Part shown: positions 49,010 through 58,805 of the stretch, piece after piece | Layout of the letters: each line of letters opens with the position of its first letter | Position numbering within the stretch: position 1 is the stretch's first letter | From: Flavobacteriales bacterium | GTDB lineage: Bacteria > Bacteroidota > Bacteroidia > Flavobacteriales_D > Sanyastnellaceae | Reading direction: 5' to 3' | Length of the DNA: 64,000 nt | Assembly (NCBI GenBank): GCA_015665315.1 | Contig: JADFAK010000029.1 | Coordinates: 1-64,000, forward strand | Notes under the pieces: model-generated | Told to the model about the DNA's origin: nothing | What the model saw: the letters and a program-made list of their open reading frames with translations, nothing else | Databases searched by the model: none | Position numbers and translations under genes: made by a program

Positions 49010-50398
49010 ATGAATTACGATGTAATAGTTGTCGGCAGTGGCCCAGGAGGATATGTTGCCGCTATTCGTTCGGCGCAATTGGGCTTGAAAACAGCCGTTG
49101 TAGAGCGAGAATCATTGGGAGGAATTTGCCTGAACTGGGGCTGTATTCCAACCAAAGCATTGCTTAAAAGTGCAAGCGTATTTGAGTATATCAACCATGC
49201 TGCAGACTACGGAATCTCGGTTTCGGGACAGAAAGTAGATTTTGGCGGTGTTGTAAAACGCAGTCGCGACGTGGCGAATGGGATGAGCAAAGGCATCGAA
49301 TTCCTTATGAAAAAGAACAAAATCGACGTGATTTTGGGAAATGGTGTAGTCAAAGCTGGTAAGACAGTTGCGGTTACTTCTGAAGATGGAAAAACTACCG
49401 ATTACTCTGCAACTAGCATTATAATCGCTACAGGTGCTCGTTCACGCGTTCTGCCTTCGCTTCCACAGGATGGAAAGAAAATTATCGGCTACCGTGAAGC
49501 CATGAATCTTGCAAAGCAACCTAAGAAAATGGTTGTTGTAGGATCAGGTGCAATTGGAGTCGAGTTTGCCTATTTCTACAATGCTATCGGTACCGAGGTA
49601 ACAGTTGTTGAATTCATGCCCAATGTTGTGCCAGTAGAAGACTTGGAAGTGAGTAAGCAACTGGAACGTTCGTTGAAAAAGACAGGCATTAGCATAAAAA
49701 CCAATGCCGAGGTAACTTCAGTTGACACATCTGGAACTGGTTGCAAAGTGCACGTTAAGACAAAGAAAGGGGAAGAAGTTATTGAATGTGACGTTGTGCT
49801 TTCTGCCGTAGGTATCGCAGCCAACATCGAAAACATCGGTCTTGAAGACTTAGGAATCGCAACCGATCGAGGCCGAATCCTTGTCGATGAATTCTACCAA
49901 ACAAATATTCCTGGTTACTACGCAATTGGCGATGTGATTCCTGGACCAGCTTTGGCTCACGTCGCGTCGGCCGAGGGAATTATCTGCATTGAAAAAATTG
50001 CAGGACACAATCCTGAGCCTTTGGACTACGGAAATATTCCTGGTTGTACCTATTGCTCTCCTGAAGTGGCATCTGTCGGAATGACCGAGGCCGCAGCTAT
50101 TGAAGCCGGACACGAAATCAAAGTGGGTAAATTCCCGTTCTCGGCATCTGGTAAAGCAAGTGCAGCAGGACACAAAGATGGATTCGTAAAATTGATCTTT
50201 GATGCCAAGTATGGAGAATTGTTAGGCGGACATATGATCGGATACAACGTAACAGAAATGATCGCGGAAATTGTAGCCGTTCGTAAATTAGAAACTACGG
50301 GAGAAGAGTTGATTAAAACTGTTCATCCGCATCCTACTATGAGTGAGGCCATTATGGAAGCTGCAGCAGCGGCTTACGGCGAGGTAATTCACCTATAG
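49010..50398 (+). CDS. lpdA: Dihydrolipoyl dehydrogenase
   Basis: MNYDVIVVGSGPGGYVAAIRSAQLGLKTAVVE, GGICLNWGCIPTKALL, HPHPTMSEAIMEA. Confidence 0.96.
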   Translation: MNYDVIVVGSGPGGYVAAIRSAQLGLKTAVVERESLGGICLNWGCIPTKALLKSASVFEYINHAADYGISVSGQKVDFGGVVKRSRDVANGMSKGIEFLMKKNKIDVILGNGVVKAGKTVAVTSEDGKTTDYSATSIIIATGARSRVLPSLPQDGKKIIGYREAMNLAKQPKKMVVVGSGAIGVEFAYFYNAIGTEVTVVEFMPNVVPVEDLEVSKQLERSLKKTGISIKTNAEVTSVDTSGTGCKVHVKTKKGEEVIECDVVLSAVGIAANIENIGLEDLGIATDRGRILVDEFYQTNIPGYYAIGDVIPGPALAHVASAEGIICIEKIAGHNPEPLDYGNIPGCTYCSPEVASVGMTEAAAIEAGHEIKVGKFPFSASGKASAAGHKDGFVKLIFDAKYGELLGGHMIGYNVTEMIAEIVAVRKLETTGEELIKTVHPHPTMSEAIMEAAAAAYGEVIHL

Positions 50399-50416
50399 AC
50401 AAGGTATTCTATTATG

Positions 50417-50459
50417 AGGGGCCATTCTGAATTAGTTCGGAATGGCTCTTTTTTTTTGA
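50417..50459 (+). terminator. Intrinsic terminator of lpdA
   Basis: GGGCCATTC ... GAATGGCTC followed by a T-run. Confidence 0.8.
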
Positions 50460-50546
50460 CTGGTTTGTGATTTCGATTATTGAGCGACAAGCGCAAATCT
50501 TGTATTTTCGTACAAACCAAGCGTAGAACACAATGAGATTTGGGTC

Positions 50547-51158
50547 ATGGGAAAGAAGTTAAAAGCCATCGATGAGTACATTGCCAATGCACAACCATTC
50601 GCTAAGCCAATCTTGCTCATGTTTCGTGATTTGATTCATGAAGTATGTCCGCAATGTGAAGAAAAAGTAAAATGGGGCATGCCGCATTTTGAATACAAGG
50701 GTCAAATGATGTCCACCGCCTCATTTAAAGAACATTGTATCTTAAACTTTTGGAAAGCCCCACTTCTAGATGACCCGCAAGAGGTATTGGAAAAAGGCAG
50801 CACTTCCGCGATGGGACAGTTGGGACGTATTCGGAGCATGGACGATGTGCCAGACAAATCGGTCCTAGAAGAACTCATACTGAACGCTATGCGCCTCAAC
50901 GAGGCCAACATCAAATTGCCTAAAAAGACCTCGCAACGTGTCAAAGAAATTGATCTTCCTTCTGATTTTCAACTTGCTTTGGATGCCGACGTGACAGCCG
51001 CAGACCATTTCAACAGCTTTCCACCCGGACAACGAAAAGAGTATTTGGAATGGATTACTGGGGCAAAAAGAGAAGAGACGCGCGCTAAGCGTATAATAAC
51101 AGCCATAGAATGGCTCGCGGAAGGAAAAAGAAAAAACTGGAAATACGAAAAATGCTAG
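50547..51158 (+). CDS. YdeI/DUF1801-like protein
   Basis: KPILLMFRDLIHEVCPQCEEKVKWGMPHFEYKGQMM; FNSFPPGQRKEYLEWITGAKREETRAKRI. Confidence 0.82.
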   Translation: MGKKLKAIDEYIANAQPFAKPILLMFRDLIHEVCPQCEEKVKWGMPHFEYKGQMMSTASFKEHCILNFWKAPLLDDPQEVLEKGSTSAMGQLGRIRSMDDVPDKSVLEELILNAMRLNEANIKLPKKTSQRVKEIDLPSDFQLALDADVTAADHFNSFPPGQRKEYLEWITGAKREETRAKRIITAIEWLAEGKRKNWKYEKC

Positions 51159-51160
51159 CG

Positions 51161-51745
51161 ATGAAAATAAAATCGATCATAGCCACAATAACCTTATGCA
51201 CTGCCCTTAATTGTGTAGCTCAGGAAACGTCAACTACAATTATTCCAATTGACATTATTTATCCCGACACTTTTCATTTCGAATTTGGCTACTACGGAGA
51301 TGAAGAAGGAATCGTCTTGGAGCAAGCTCCATTATTTGCCAACTATTACGAACTTGGCGGAGATCAATGGGGTTTGAGAATTTTCCATTACCAAGCCCAA
51401 GATCCCTTGACACCCTCCGACACCGCCATGTTAATCGAGTTCCGAGGAAGCGATGGAGGTGGCCCATCACAGTTTATTGACACAACTATCTTTGTTTTTA
51501 ACCCATTGGTTGATGCCGTATGGGAGAGAATTCAACGCCAACCAAAGATTGGACCCAATCCATGTTCAGGAGATTTGTTGAACACCTCAAGTTTCGAACA
51601 GGAGTACTTCATTTACGATGGCTCTGGCTCTTTAGTGCAAATGGGTAAAACTACCAGCCAAGGTGAAATAAGATTAGAAAAGGTGCAGACTGGATTGTAT
51701 TATTTGGTACTTGCCGGACATACCGAAAAGATTATTCGTCTATGA
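51161..51745 (+). CDS. Secreted protein with T9SS-like C-terminal sorting domain
   Basis: Signal peptide MKIKSIIATITLCTALNCVAQ; C-terminal KIGPNPCSGDLLNTSSFEQEYFIYDGSGSLVQMG...GLYYLVLAG. Start uncertain. Confidence 0.7.
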   Translation: MKIKSIIATITLCTALNCVAQETSTTIIPIDIIYPDTFHFEFGYYGDEEGIVLEQAPLFANYYELGGDQWGLRIFHYQAQDPLTPSDTAMLIEFRGSDGGGPSQFIDTTIFVFNPLVDAVWERIQRQPKIGPNPCSGDLLNTSSFEQEYFIYDGSGSLVQMGKTTSQGEIRLEKVQTGLYYLVLAGHTEKIIRL

Positions 51746-52470
51746 AATCGTGGACTATCCTTGCTTTTCTGTTGTTCAGTATAACCTCGACAGGCCAATT
51801 CACAGAATACCATCCTACAAGTGAGTGGATAAAAAGCGGGAGCGCATTGGTGTTATTTGGAGGCTCACAACTCATCAAATACAATGTAAAACCATTGTCC
51901 ATCGAGCAAATAGATATGCTTCAAGTGGGACACGTAAACAAACTTGACCGGATTTCCACTAGTCTTTGGTCGCCACAACATGCCAAGGCTAGCGATGTTC
52001 TGATGATGACTAGTTATGCATTCCCCTTGACATTAGCGTTCAACAAAGACGCACGAAGCCAATGGAAGACTATTGGTCATATTTATTTTCAAACTGCCGT
52101 CCTGACAGTGGCTATGACTGAGACCATTAAGTCACTTGTACACCGCACGCGACCATACGTCTACAATAAAGAGGTTGAGCTTCACCATAAAACCGAACGT
52201 GATGCGCGGTTCAGCTTTGTTTCAGGACACACCTCCACAGTCGCCGCCAATTGCTTTCTTACAGCTCAATTGTACTCCAAATACAGCACCAACAACCTGT
52301 CTAAAGGCTTGGTATGGACAGGAGCTGCCATCTACCCATTGTTGGTCGGGTATATGCGCATTCGCGCCGGCAAACACTTTGTAACGGATGTTATTGGTGG
52401 GTACATTCTCGGCGCGTCATTGGGTCTAACCATGCCTTGGATTCTTCAACAAATCTCCAAATCAAAATAG
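51742..52470 (+). CDS. PAP2 superfamily phosphatase
   Basis: KSLVHRTRPY, FSFVSGHTSTVAANCF, RIRAGKHFVTDVIGGYILG. Confidence 0.88.
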   Translation: MKSWTILAFLLFSITSTGQFTEYHPTSEWIKSGSALVLFGGSQLIKYNVKPLSIEQIDMLQVGHVNKLDRISTSLWSPQHAKASDVLMMTSYAFPLTLAFNKDARSQWKTIGHIYFQTAVLTVAMTETIKSLVHRTRPYVYNKEVELHHKTERDARFSFVSGHTSTVAANCFLTAQLYSKYSTNNLSKGLVWTGAAIYPLLVGYMRIRAGKHFVTDVIGGYILGASLGLTMPWILQQISKSK

Positions 52471-52475
52471 ACTAG

Positions 52476-52904
52476 ATGAACAGAATTTATAGTTCTCTGA
52501 TTTTTTCCTTCCTCCTACTTACTCTGATAAGTTGCCATTCACATCTCGACAACGAGAGCATCAAAGGAACTTGGAAGGTCACCCACGTTGAAGTTATTTC
52601 TTTGACCGAAAACTTCACAGAGGAGATAACCAACAAGGCGGAAGAAAGAATGATGTCCTTCACCTACACTTTTCTGGAAGATGACAACCTCAAAACACTG
52701 GACGGAGATCGCAATATTGAAAAAGGAGGAGACTATATTCTCGACGAAAAACGCAATGTCCTCACTATCAACGAAGCATACAATGGAATCAAAATAGCTT
52801 CAGTCCTTTGGAAAATCGAAGAGAGTAGTTCCGAATCAATGACATTATACCTGGAGACTCCCAATAAATCTACAACCCGCATGACGCTTGTCAAGGTGCG
52901 ATAA
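52476..52904 (+). CDS. Lipocalin-like hypothetical lipoprotein
   Basis: Lipobox LTLISCHSH; IKGTWKVTHVEV. Confidence 0.65.
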   Translation: MNRIYSSLIFSFLLLTLISCHSHLDNESIKGTWKVTHVEVISLTENFTEEITNKAEERMMSFTYTFLEDDNLKTLDGDRNIEKGGDYILDEKRNVLTINEAYNGIKIASVLWKIEESSSESMTLYLETPNKSTTRMTLVKVR

Positions 52905-52913
52905 ACGCAAATG

Positions 52914-52943
52914 AAAAAGGTCCCCGACGCTTCGGAGACCTTT
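52914..52943 (+). terminator. Intrinsic terminator
   Basis: AAAGGTC ... GACCTTT. Confidence 0.6.
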
Positions 52944-53237
52944 CTTAAACCTTAACCAAAATAACTATTAACCAAAACCAATACTTGCTAGAATTGCAAG
53001 TTTAGAAGTTGCTAATCATAATGCAATTGCTGTGCCAAAGACACAAGCATCGAGGCTGATTAACACCCTTTAACTTTCACCAACACCTCTTTAAATAGTT
53101 CCTCCAAGAAGCTCGTACCTAGGTAACCTCTTCATCCTACTGCAAGCATGTTGACGCAGGACATATTTGTCCCTGACCGTCATCACCCTCAAAATCAGAC
53201 TTCCTCGTTAAATTCGATGTAGAATCAATAACGAAAA

Positions 53238-53660
53238 ATGATGAAAAAGAGAGAACCAGTATCACACATTATGACAAGGGATCTATTTACCTTGAATCAC
53301 ACCAACACCCTAGAGGATGCCGAAAAACTATTCCACGAACACAAGGTGCGCCATTTACCTGTTGTCACTGGATCGAAACTAGTAGGCATGTTGAGCTTGA
53401 CAGACTTGCAAAGAATTAGTTTCGTCGACAATTTTGGAGATGGTGAAGATTTAGTTGATACGGCCGTGTACACGATGTTGAGCCTCGAACAAGTAATGGT
53501 ATCAAATCCGATATCAGTGTCGAGTGCAACAACTATTAAAGAAGTCGCAGAGATACTTTCAAAGCAGGAATTTCACGCATTGCCTGTTGTTGATGACGGC
53601 AAACTAGTGGGAATAGTAACCACCACTGACTTGATCAAATTCTTGATCGACCAATATTAA
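53238..53660 (+). CDS. CBS domain-pair protein
   Basis: Two CBS repeats: HIMTRDLFTLNHTNTLEDAEKLFHEHKVRHLPVV; VSSATTIKEVAEILSKQEFHALPVVDDGKLVGIVTTTDLIKFL. Confidence 0.9.
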   Translation: MMKKREPVSHIMTRDLFTLNHTNTLEDAEKLFHEHKVRHLPVVTGSKLVGMLSLTDLQRISFVDNFGDGEDLVDTAVYTMLSLEQVMVSNPISVSSATTIKEVAEILSKQEFHALPVVDDGKLVGIVTTTDLIKFLIDQY

Positions 53661-53688
53661 GAAGTCTAAGTCTTAAGGAATGCAGTTT

Positions 53689-54858
53689 TTAGTAAGCCTG
53701 AGTTGCGCGCTCAGGCTTTACTTCCTTTACCTCACACAGGTTTTGCAGTTTAGCGACCGCAAAGTCAATCTCTTCCTTGGTGGTGAACTTGCCAAAGGAG
53801 AATCGTAGACTTGTTCTGTTCGGATGGATGGCATCAATTGCCGTTAACACGTGAGATCCTTTTGCGGCACCTGAAGAACATGCACTTCCCCCTGAGCATG
53901 CTACTCCTTCCAAATCTAGAAGAAACAACATCATTGCTGAATTCGGGTTTTCTGGAAGAGTAATATTGAGCACCGTGTACAGACTATTCTTACTTCCAGA
54001 ATCGCCGTTAATATCGCACCCTGGAAGGTGTTCATTGAGTTGCTGAATCATGTATTGCTTCAAGCCTCCGATATGTGATTGGTGCTCTTCAAGATGGTCA
54101 TAGGCGAGTTGCATAGCCTTACCGATCCCAACAATTCCATATAGATTTTCCGTTCCACCACGCTGCTTTCGTTCCTGTCCGCCACCAGTAATCAGTGCTT
54201 TTACCTGCACCTGGCGATTGATATACAAGAATCCTATTCCCTTTGGCCCATGAAATTTGTGAGCTGCTCCAGTAATAAAATGGATATGAAGATCTTGCAA
54301 ATCGAATTCATAATGCCCCATCGTTTGGACCGTATCTGAATGAAAGATAGCATCGTACTTCTTGCAAAGCTCCCCTACTTCTTTTAGTGGAAGAAGGTTT
54401 GCAATTTCATTGTTCCCATGCATCAATGACACGAGGCACTTGCCTCCCATAGCCAGAAGCTCATCCAAGTGCTGAAGATCAACATGTCCCTTTGGCGTCA
54501 GATTCACATAATTCAGCTCTACCTTTCCGGCCGACTCAAACTCTTCTGCGGTATTGATTACAGCGTTGTGTTCAAGTTTGGACGTGATTATTCGATTGCA
54601 TCCTAGGTCATTGACACTTCCTCGGATTGCGAGATTATCTGCTTCAGTTCCACCAGAGGTGAAACATATTTCTTGTGGCCGACAGTTCAAGGTCGATGAA
54701 ATGATTCTCCGTGAAGTCTCTATCGCTGTTTTTGTCTTTCGCCCAAAGGAGTGTGTCGACGAAGGGTTGCCAAAATGGTCGGTCAAGAATGGAAGCATCG
54801 CATCGAGTACTTCTTTGTCCAATGGGGTCGTTGCCGCGTTATCTAGATAAACTTTCAT
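53689..54858 (-). CDS. Cysteine desulfurase (NifS/IscS family)
   Basis: VYLDNAATTPLDKEV, FTSGGTEADNLAI, AAHKFHGPKGIGFLY, ACSGGSACSSGA. Confidence 0.93.
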   Translation of the reverse strand: MKVYLDNAATTPLDKEVLDAMLPFLTDHFGNPSSTHSFGRKTKTAIETSRRIISSTLNCRPQEICFTSGGTEADNLAIRGSVNDLGCNRIITSKLEHNAVINTAEEFESAGKVELNYVNLTPKGHVDLQHLDELLAMGGKCLVSLMHGNNEIANLLPLKEVGELCKKYDAIFHSDTVQTMGHYEFDLQDLHIHFITGAAHKFHGPKGIGFLYINRQVQVKALITGGGQERKQRGGTENLYGIVGIGKAMQLAYDHLEEHQSHIGGLKQYMIQQLNEHLPGCDINGDSGSKNSLYTVLNITLPENPNSAMMLFLLDLEGVACSGGSACSSGAAKGSHVLTAIDAIHPNRTSLRFSFGKFTTKEEIDFAVAKLQNLCEVKEVKPERATQAY

Positions 54859-56246
54859 TTTTCAATAATCTCTTTAATCTCCCCGATAGTCTTTTGCGCC
54901 AGTGCATTTGCCTGATCAGCACCTACACTTTCGGCATAAATGCGAATTATTGGCTCCGTATTGCTTTTTCGCAAATGAACCCACTCAGTTGGGAAGTCAA
55001 TTTTAACTCCGTCGATCGTATTCACTTGTTGATCGCTATGTTTGGCTTCCATTTCTCGAAGCACTTCATCGACATCGATTTGAGGAGTTAGCTCAATTTT
55101 GTTTTTACTTATTACATACGTGGGGTAGGAGTCTCTCAATTCTGAACATTTCATCTTACTCTTCGCAAGATGAGTGAGGAACAAGCCAACACCTACTAAA
55201 GCATCCCTTCCGTAGTGCAATTCAGGATAAATCACCCCACCATTTCCTTCACCGCCGATCACCGCCTTGGTGCTCTTCATTTGGTCGACTACATTCACCT
55301 CGCCTACAGAAGCGGCGGTATACGTTTGCCCCCATTTTTCCGTAACATCACGAAGTGCTCTTGTGCTTGACAAATTGGAAACAGTATTGCCTGGAGTCTT
55401 ACTTAAAACATAATCTGCCACAGCGACCAATGTGTATTCTTCGCCAAACATGCTTCCATCTTCACAAACCATGGCTAATCGATCCACATCCGGATCGACG
55501 ACGATCCCGACATCAGCACCATTCTTGGTGATTATGCTCGCAATCTCCGTTAGATTTTCAGGAAGCGGCTCCGGATTGTGTGGAAAATGACCTGTTGGCT
55601 CAGAATAGATTTCTAAAATCTCCTTCACCCCTAGCGCCCGCAGTAAGGCCGGGATAAAAATCCCACCTGTTGAATTAACGCTATCGCAGGCTACTTTAAA
55701 ATTGGCCGCTTGAATCGCTTCCTTGTCCACCAATGGAAGATCAAGCACCATTTGAATATGCTTTTCAAGATAAGAGTTGTCTTGGGTATAAGTTCCGAGG
55801 TCGTGAACATCGGCAAAACTCAGAGCACCTTCCTCTCCGATCCGCAACACTTCAGCTCCGTCTTCTGCAGATATAAACTCTCCTTTTTCGTTCAAGAGTT
55901 TCAGGGCATTCCATTGAGTCGGATTGTGGCTTGCTGTAATGATTATCCCAGCATCTGCATTTTCATTGGGCACAGCAACCTCTACAGTAGGGGTAGTCGA
56001 CAAGCCGAGATCAACGACATCTGCACCTATACCTTGAAGTGTACCTACGACCAAATTCCGAACCATTTCACCCGAAATTCTAGCATCCCTTCCAATGATA
56101 ACTTTGATACGTTTTTTGCCACTTCTCTTCAGAATAAAGGCAGCAAAAGCCGAAGTGAATTTCACAATATCCGGCGGAGTTAGACCTTGATCTATCTGCC
56201 CACCTATCGTACCGCGAATTCCAGAAATAGATTTTATTAGAGTCAC
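54855..56246 (-). CDS. glmM: Phosphoglucosamine mutase
   Basis: SISGIRGTIGG, ITASHNPTQWNALKLL, VDPDVDRLAMV, GGEGNGGVIYPELHYGRDALVG. Confidence 0.88.
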   Translation of the reverse strand: MTLIKSISGIRGTIGGQIDQGLTPPDIVKFTSAFAAFILKRSGKKRIKVIIGRDARISGEMVRNLVVGTLQGIGADVVDLGLSTTPTVEVAVPNENADAGIIITASHNPTQWNALKLLNEKGEFISAEDGAEVLRIGEEGALSFADVHDLGTYTQDNSYLEKHIQMVLDLPLVDKEAIQAANFKVACDSVNSTGGIFIPALLRALGVKEILEIYSEPTGHFPHNPEPLPENLTEIASIITKNGADVGIVVDPDVDRLAMVCEDGSMFGEEYTLVAVADYVLSKTPGNTVSNLSSTRALRDVTEKWGQTYTAASVGEVNVVDQMKSTKAVIGGEGNGGVIYPELHYGRDALVGVGLFLTHLAKSKMKCSELRDSYPTYVISKNKIELTPQIDVDEVLREMEAKHSDQQVNTIDGVKIDFPTEWVHLRKSNTEPIIRIYAESVGADQANALAQKTIGEIKEIIEK

Positions 56247-56381
56247 AATAAATATGATTAAGTCAACAAAGATAGAGCTTTAGATCCTCCTCTTTGTAAT
56301 CCCTAAAGGTGATTCTATTCACAAGACACTGACACCTTTGTGACGCTAGAAAATGTTCAGGAAAAAATTATCCAAAAAAAT

Positions 56382-56402
56382 GGGCGACCACAAGGATCGC
56401 CC
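56382..56402 (-). terminator. Terminator of the YceI gene
   Basis: GGGCGA ... TCGCCC with T-tract on the minus strand. Confidence 0.65.
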
Positions 56403-56409
56403 GAATAAG

Positions 56410-56427
56410 CATTTGCCGAAGGCTAAA
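56410..56427 (-). repeat. Dispersed short element TTTAGCCTTCGGCAAATG (minus strand)
   Basis: Exact 18-nt identity with 5621-5638; begins 2 nt after the YceI stop codon, between stop and terminator. Confidence 0.75.
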
Positions 56428-56429
56428 TA

Positions 56430-57038
56430 CTACTTCGTTCCAACGATCTCAATCGAAAGAACAATATCATCTGAAAGCACCATTTCTTGTGCCGGGTGAG
56501 CAAATGCTACCTCATAGTTTTGACGATCAAACGTCAATGAAGCTGTGGCTTTTAACCCTGCATCGGATTCATTGATAACTATGTCTGTTAGCGTTTCGGC
56601 ATTTGTCTTTCCGCGAACAGTCAAGCTACCTGTATCAGCACCTGTAAATGAGAAAGAAGCTGTCGGGTTGCTCTCAACCGCGAAAAAGTCTTCTGACGAC
56701 AAGTGTCCGACAAGCATGCCAGCAGTCTTTTCCTCGTCGTAATTCCCATCGGTTGGGTTCATGGTAGTCATGTCAATTACGAAGTCTCCACTAACAACAG
56801 CACCATCCTTCACCGTAACAGTTCCTGAAGTGAATTTAATGTCACCTTCGTGCGAGTACATGCCCATCATTTGGCCCTTCCATTTAACTGAACTAGCTGC
56901 CAAGTCAACATTGTAAGTTGTCTCAACACTCTCGACTACAGCTTCTTCTTGAACAGCTGGACTTTCGGCTTTCTCAGCACCTCCGCAAGAAGCCAGAATT
57001 AATAGGCCCGCCATGGCCAAAACTTGTGTAATTTTCAT
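56430..57038 (-). CDS. YceI family lipoprotein
   Basis: Lipobox LILASCGG; TYNVDLAASSVKWKGQMMGMYSHEGDIKFTSGTV; LTFDRQNYEVAFAHP. Confidence 0.85.
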   Translation of the reverse strand: MKITQVLAMAGLLILASCGGAEKAESPAVQEEAVVESVETTYNVDLAASSVKWKGQMMGMYSHEGDIKFTSGTVTVKDGAVVSGDFVIDMTTMNPTDGNYDEEKTAGMLVGHLSSEDFFAVESNPTASFSFTGADTGSLTVRGKTNAETLTDIVINESDAGLKATASLTFDRQNYEVAFAHPAQEMVLSDDIVLSIEIVGTK

Positions 57039-57428
57039 CTTTTGATTGAATTTTGATTTGGCTGCAAATGTAAATGTCTCGACGAAATATTCGCCAACTT
57101 ATTTTGATTAATGTCCATACATCTGTATGCAAATGAGAAAGTTAGATGATTCCAATAGCCATTGTCTCAGGTTGAGTATTTTATGTTCATCGTTCTTATT
57201 TGAAACAAAATGACTAAAAAGTACATTCTACACCATTTATTGTAACTCTCTCCTTCCTGTACCCCTGATTCGTCTGCATTTAAGCCATGAATCGACCTCC
57301 TGTTTAATCTTTTTTGGCACGTCAATTGCAATGCGTTGTATAAAGATTAATTTTACCCTTCTATACCCACCTCTAGAAAAGTCTTTGTATTACGACTACT
57401 AACTGAGTGTGAGTGAAACCACAGAAGC

Positions 57429-58805
57429 ATGACCAGACTTTTATTCTCTCTTTCTCTTGCGTGTGTTCTTGCCCTATTCTCGTGCGGAGGCTCATCGGCC
57501 TTGACTAAAAAAGCTGTGCAGCTTGAAAACGCAGGATTAGTCACGGAGGCTGCTCAATTCTACTATGACGCGCTGACTAAAAAACGCACCAACATTGACG
57601 CGCAAATTGGATTGAAAAAGACAGGCCAAATTTTACTATCTCAGAAATTGAGTGCCTTTTCCCAAGCCGCGGCTTTTGACTCGCAAAGAGAAGCTGTTTA
57701 CAAATACTTAGAAGCAGAAGACTACCAAAAAAAAGTCGCTAAAGTGGGCGTAAACCTGGAAATACCCGCCATGTACAGGTCTGATTTCGAGGTAGCCAAA
57801 GAAAAATATTTGGGTGAATTGTACGAACAGGGGACCGAATTATTAGATCAGCAACAATTTTCGGAAGCAGAGAATGTTTTTAGCGAATTATCCCGACTTG
57901 ATCCAAGTTTTAAAGATGCCTCCAATTTGCAGAGTATTGCTTTCGTGGAGCCCAAATACAAAGCGGGAAAAAAAGCAATGGCCAATGGTCACTACAGAAC
58001 GGCCATGAATCGATTCACTGAAGTTCAAAAAAAGATGCCTCATTATAAGGACACGGATGAAGAACTTAAAAATGCTCTTGCGCTGGGGCAATATAGTCTT
58101 GCCTTACTCCGATTCGAAAATGCCTCCGATAAAATAGGTTTGTCGGCCTTGGCAGAAGCTTATGTGCTTGAGGCTCTTTCGGACATCAACGATCCTTTTC
58201 TTCGCATAGTAGATCGAGACAATTTGCAAGTTATAATGGATGAACAGACCCTGGGTATGACGGGGGTTATTGACGAAGAAACAGCTGTGAATGCCGGAGA
58301 GATAATTGGGGCTCAAGCAATTGTCACAGGGACAGTTTTATCGTATTCATCTTCGCTTGGAAGGGTTGTTACCAAGAAAAAGAAAGGATTCGAACATTCT
58401 CAAGTAAAACAGTACTCCAAGGCCGATGAAACCCCTAAGTATGTTGACAGGTACAAAGAGGTCGAATATGTTGAGACAAGCGCTACAAACAAAGCAAGTT
58501 TTTCATTTCAATTCAAAGTCATTTCGCTTAAAACGGGAGAAGTCCTACTCACGAATCTCATCAACAAAGAGCTGAGTGACCAAATGGCCTATGTGAATTA
58601 TGAAGGCGAGCTAAAGTCCCTCTACCCTGCTGGCTCCAATGGTGCAGTGAACACAAAAAGATCAAGCCAAATGGCACTTCATCAACTGGCTAATGCTCCG
58701 CGTGAGTGCAAAACTCCTGAGCAATTGACAAATGAAATAATCCTGGCTTCCTCTTTGGAAATGAAATCGGCGATAAGCAAGTTACTCAAGCAGGAAGTTA
58801 AATGA
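57429..58805 (+). CDS. CsgG/HfaB-like lipoprotein
   Basis: Lipobox LALFSCGG; FLRIVDRDNLQVIMDEQTLGMTGVIDEETAVNAGEIIGAQAIVTGTVLSYS. Confidence 0.75.
   Translation: MTRLLFSLSLACVLALFSCGGSSALTKKAVQLENAGLVTEAAQFYYDALTKKRTNIDAQIGLKKTGQILLSQKLSAFSQAAAFDSQREAVYKYLEAEDYQKKVAKVGVNLEIPAMYRSDFEVAKEKYLGELYEQGTELLDQQQFSEAENVFSELSRLDPSFKDASNLQSIAFVEPKYKAGKKAMANGHYRTAMNRFTEVQKKMPHYKDTDEELKNALALGQYSLALLRFENASDKIGLSALAEAYVLEALSDINDPFLRIVDRDNLQVIMDEQTLGMTGVIDEETAVNAGEIIGAQAIVTGTVLSYSSSLGRVVTKKKKGFEHSQVKQYSKADETPKYVDRYKEVEYVETSATNKASFSFQFKVISLKTGEVLLTNLINKELSDQMAYVNYEGELKSLYPAGSNGAVNTKRSSQMALHQLANAPRECKTPEQLTNEIILASSLEMKSAISKLLKQEVK

Noticed and set aside
52948-53050. AACCTTAACCAAAATAACTATTAACCAAAACCAATACTTGC-rich intergenic segment with ACTTGC/GCAAGT inverted repeat
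   Set aside because: Low-complexity A/C-rich leader-like sequence; the short stem is not distinguishable from chance here.
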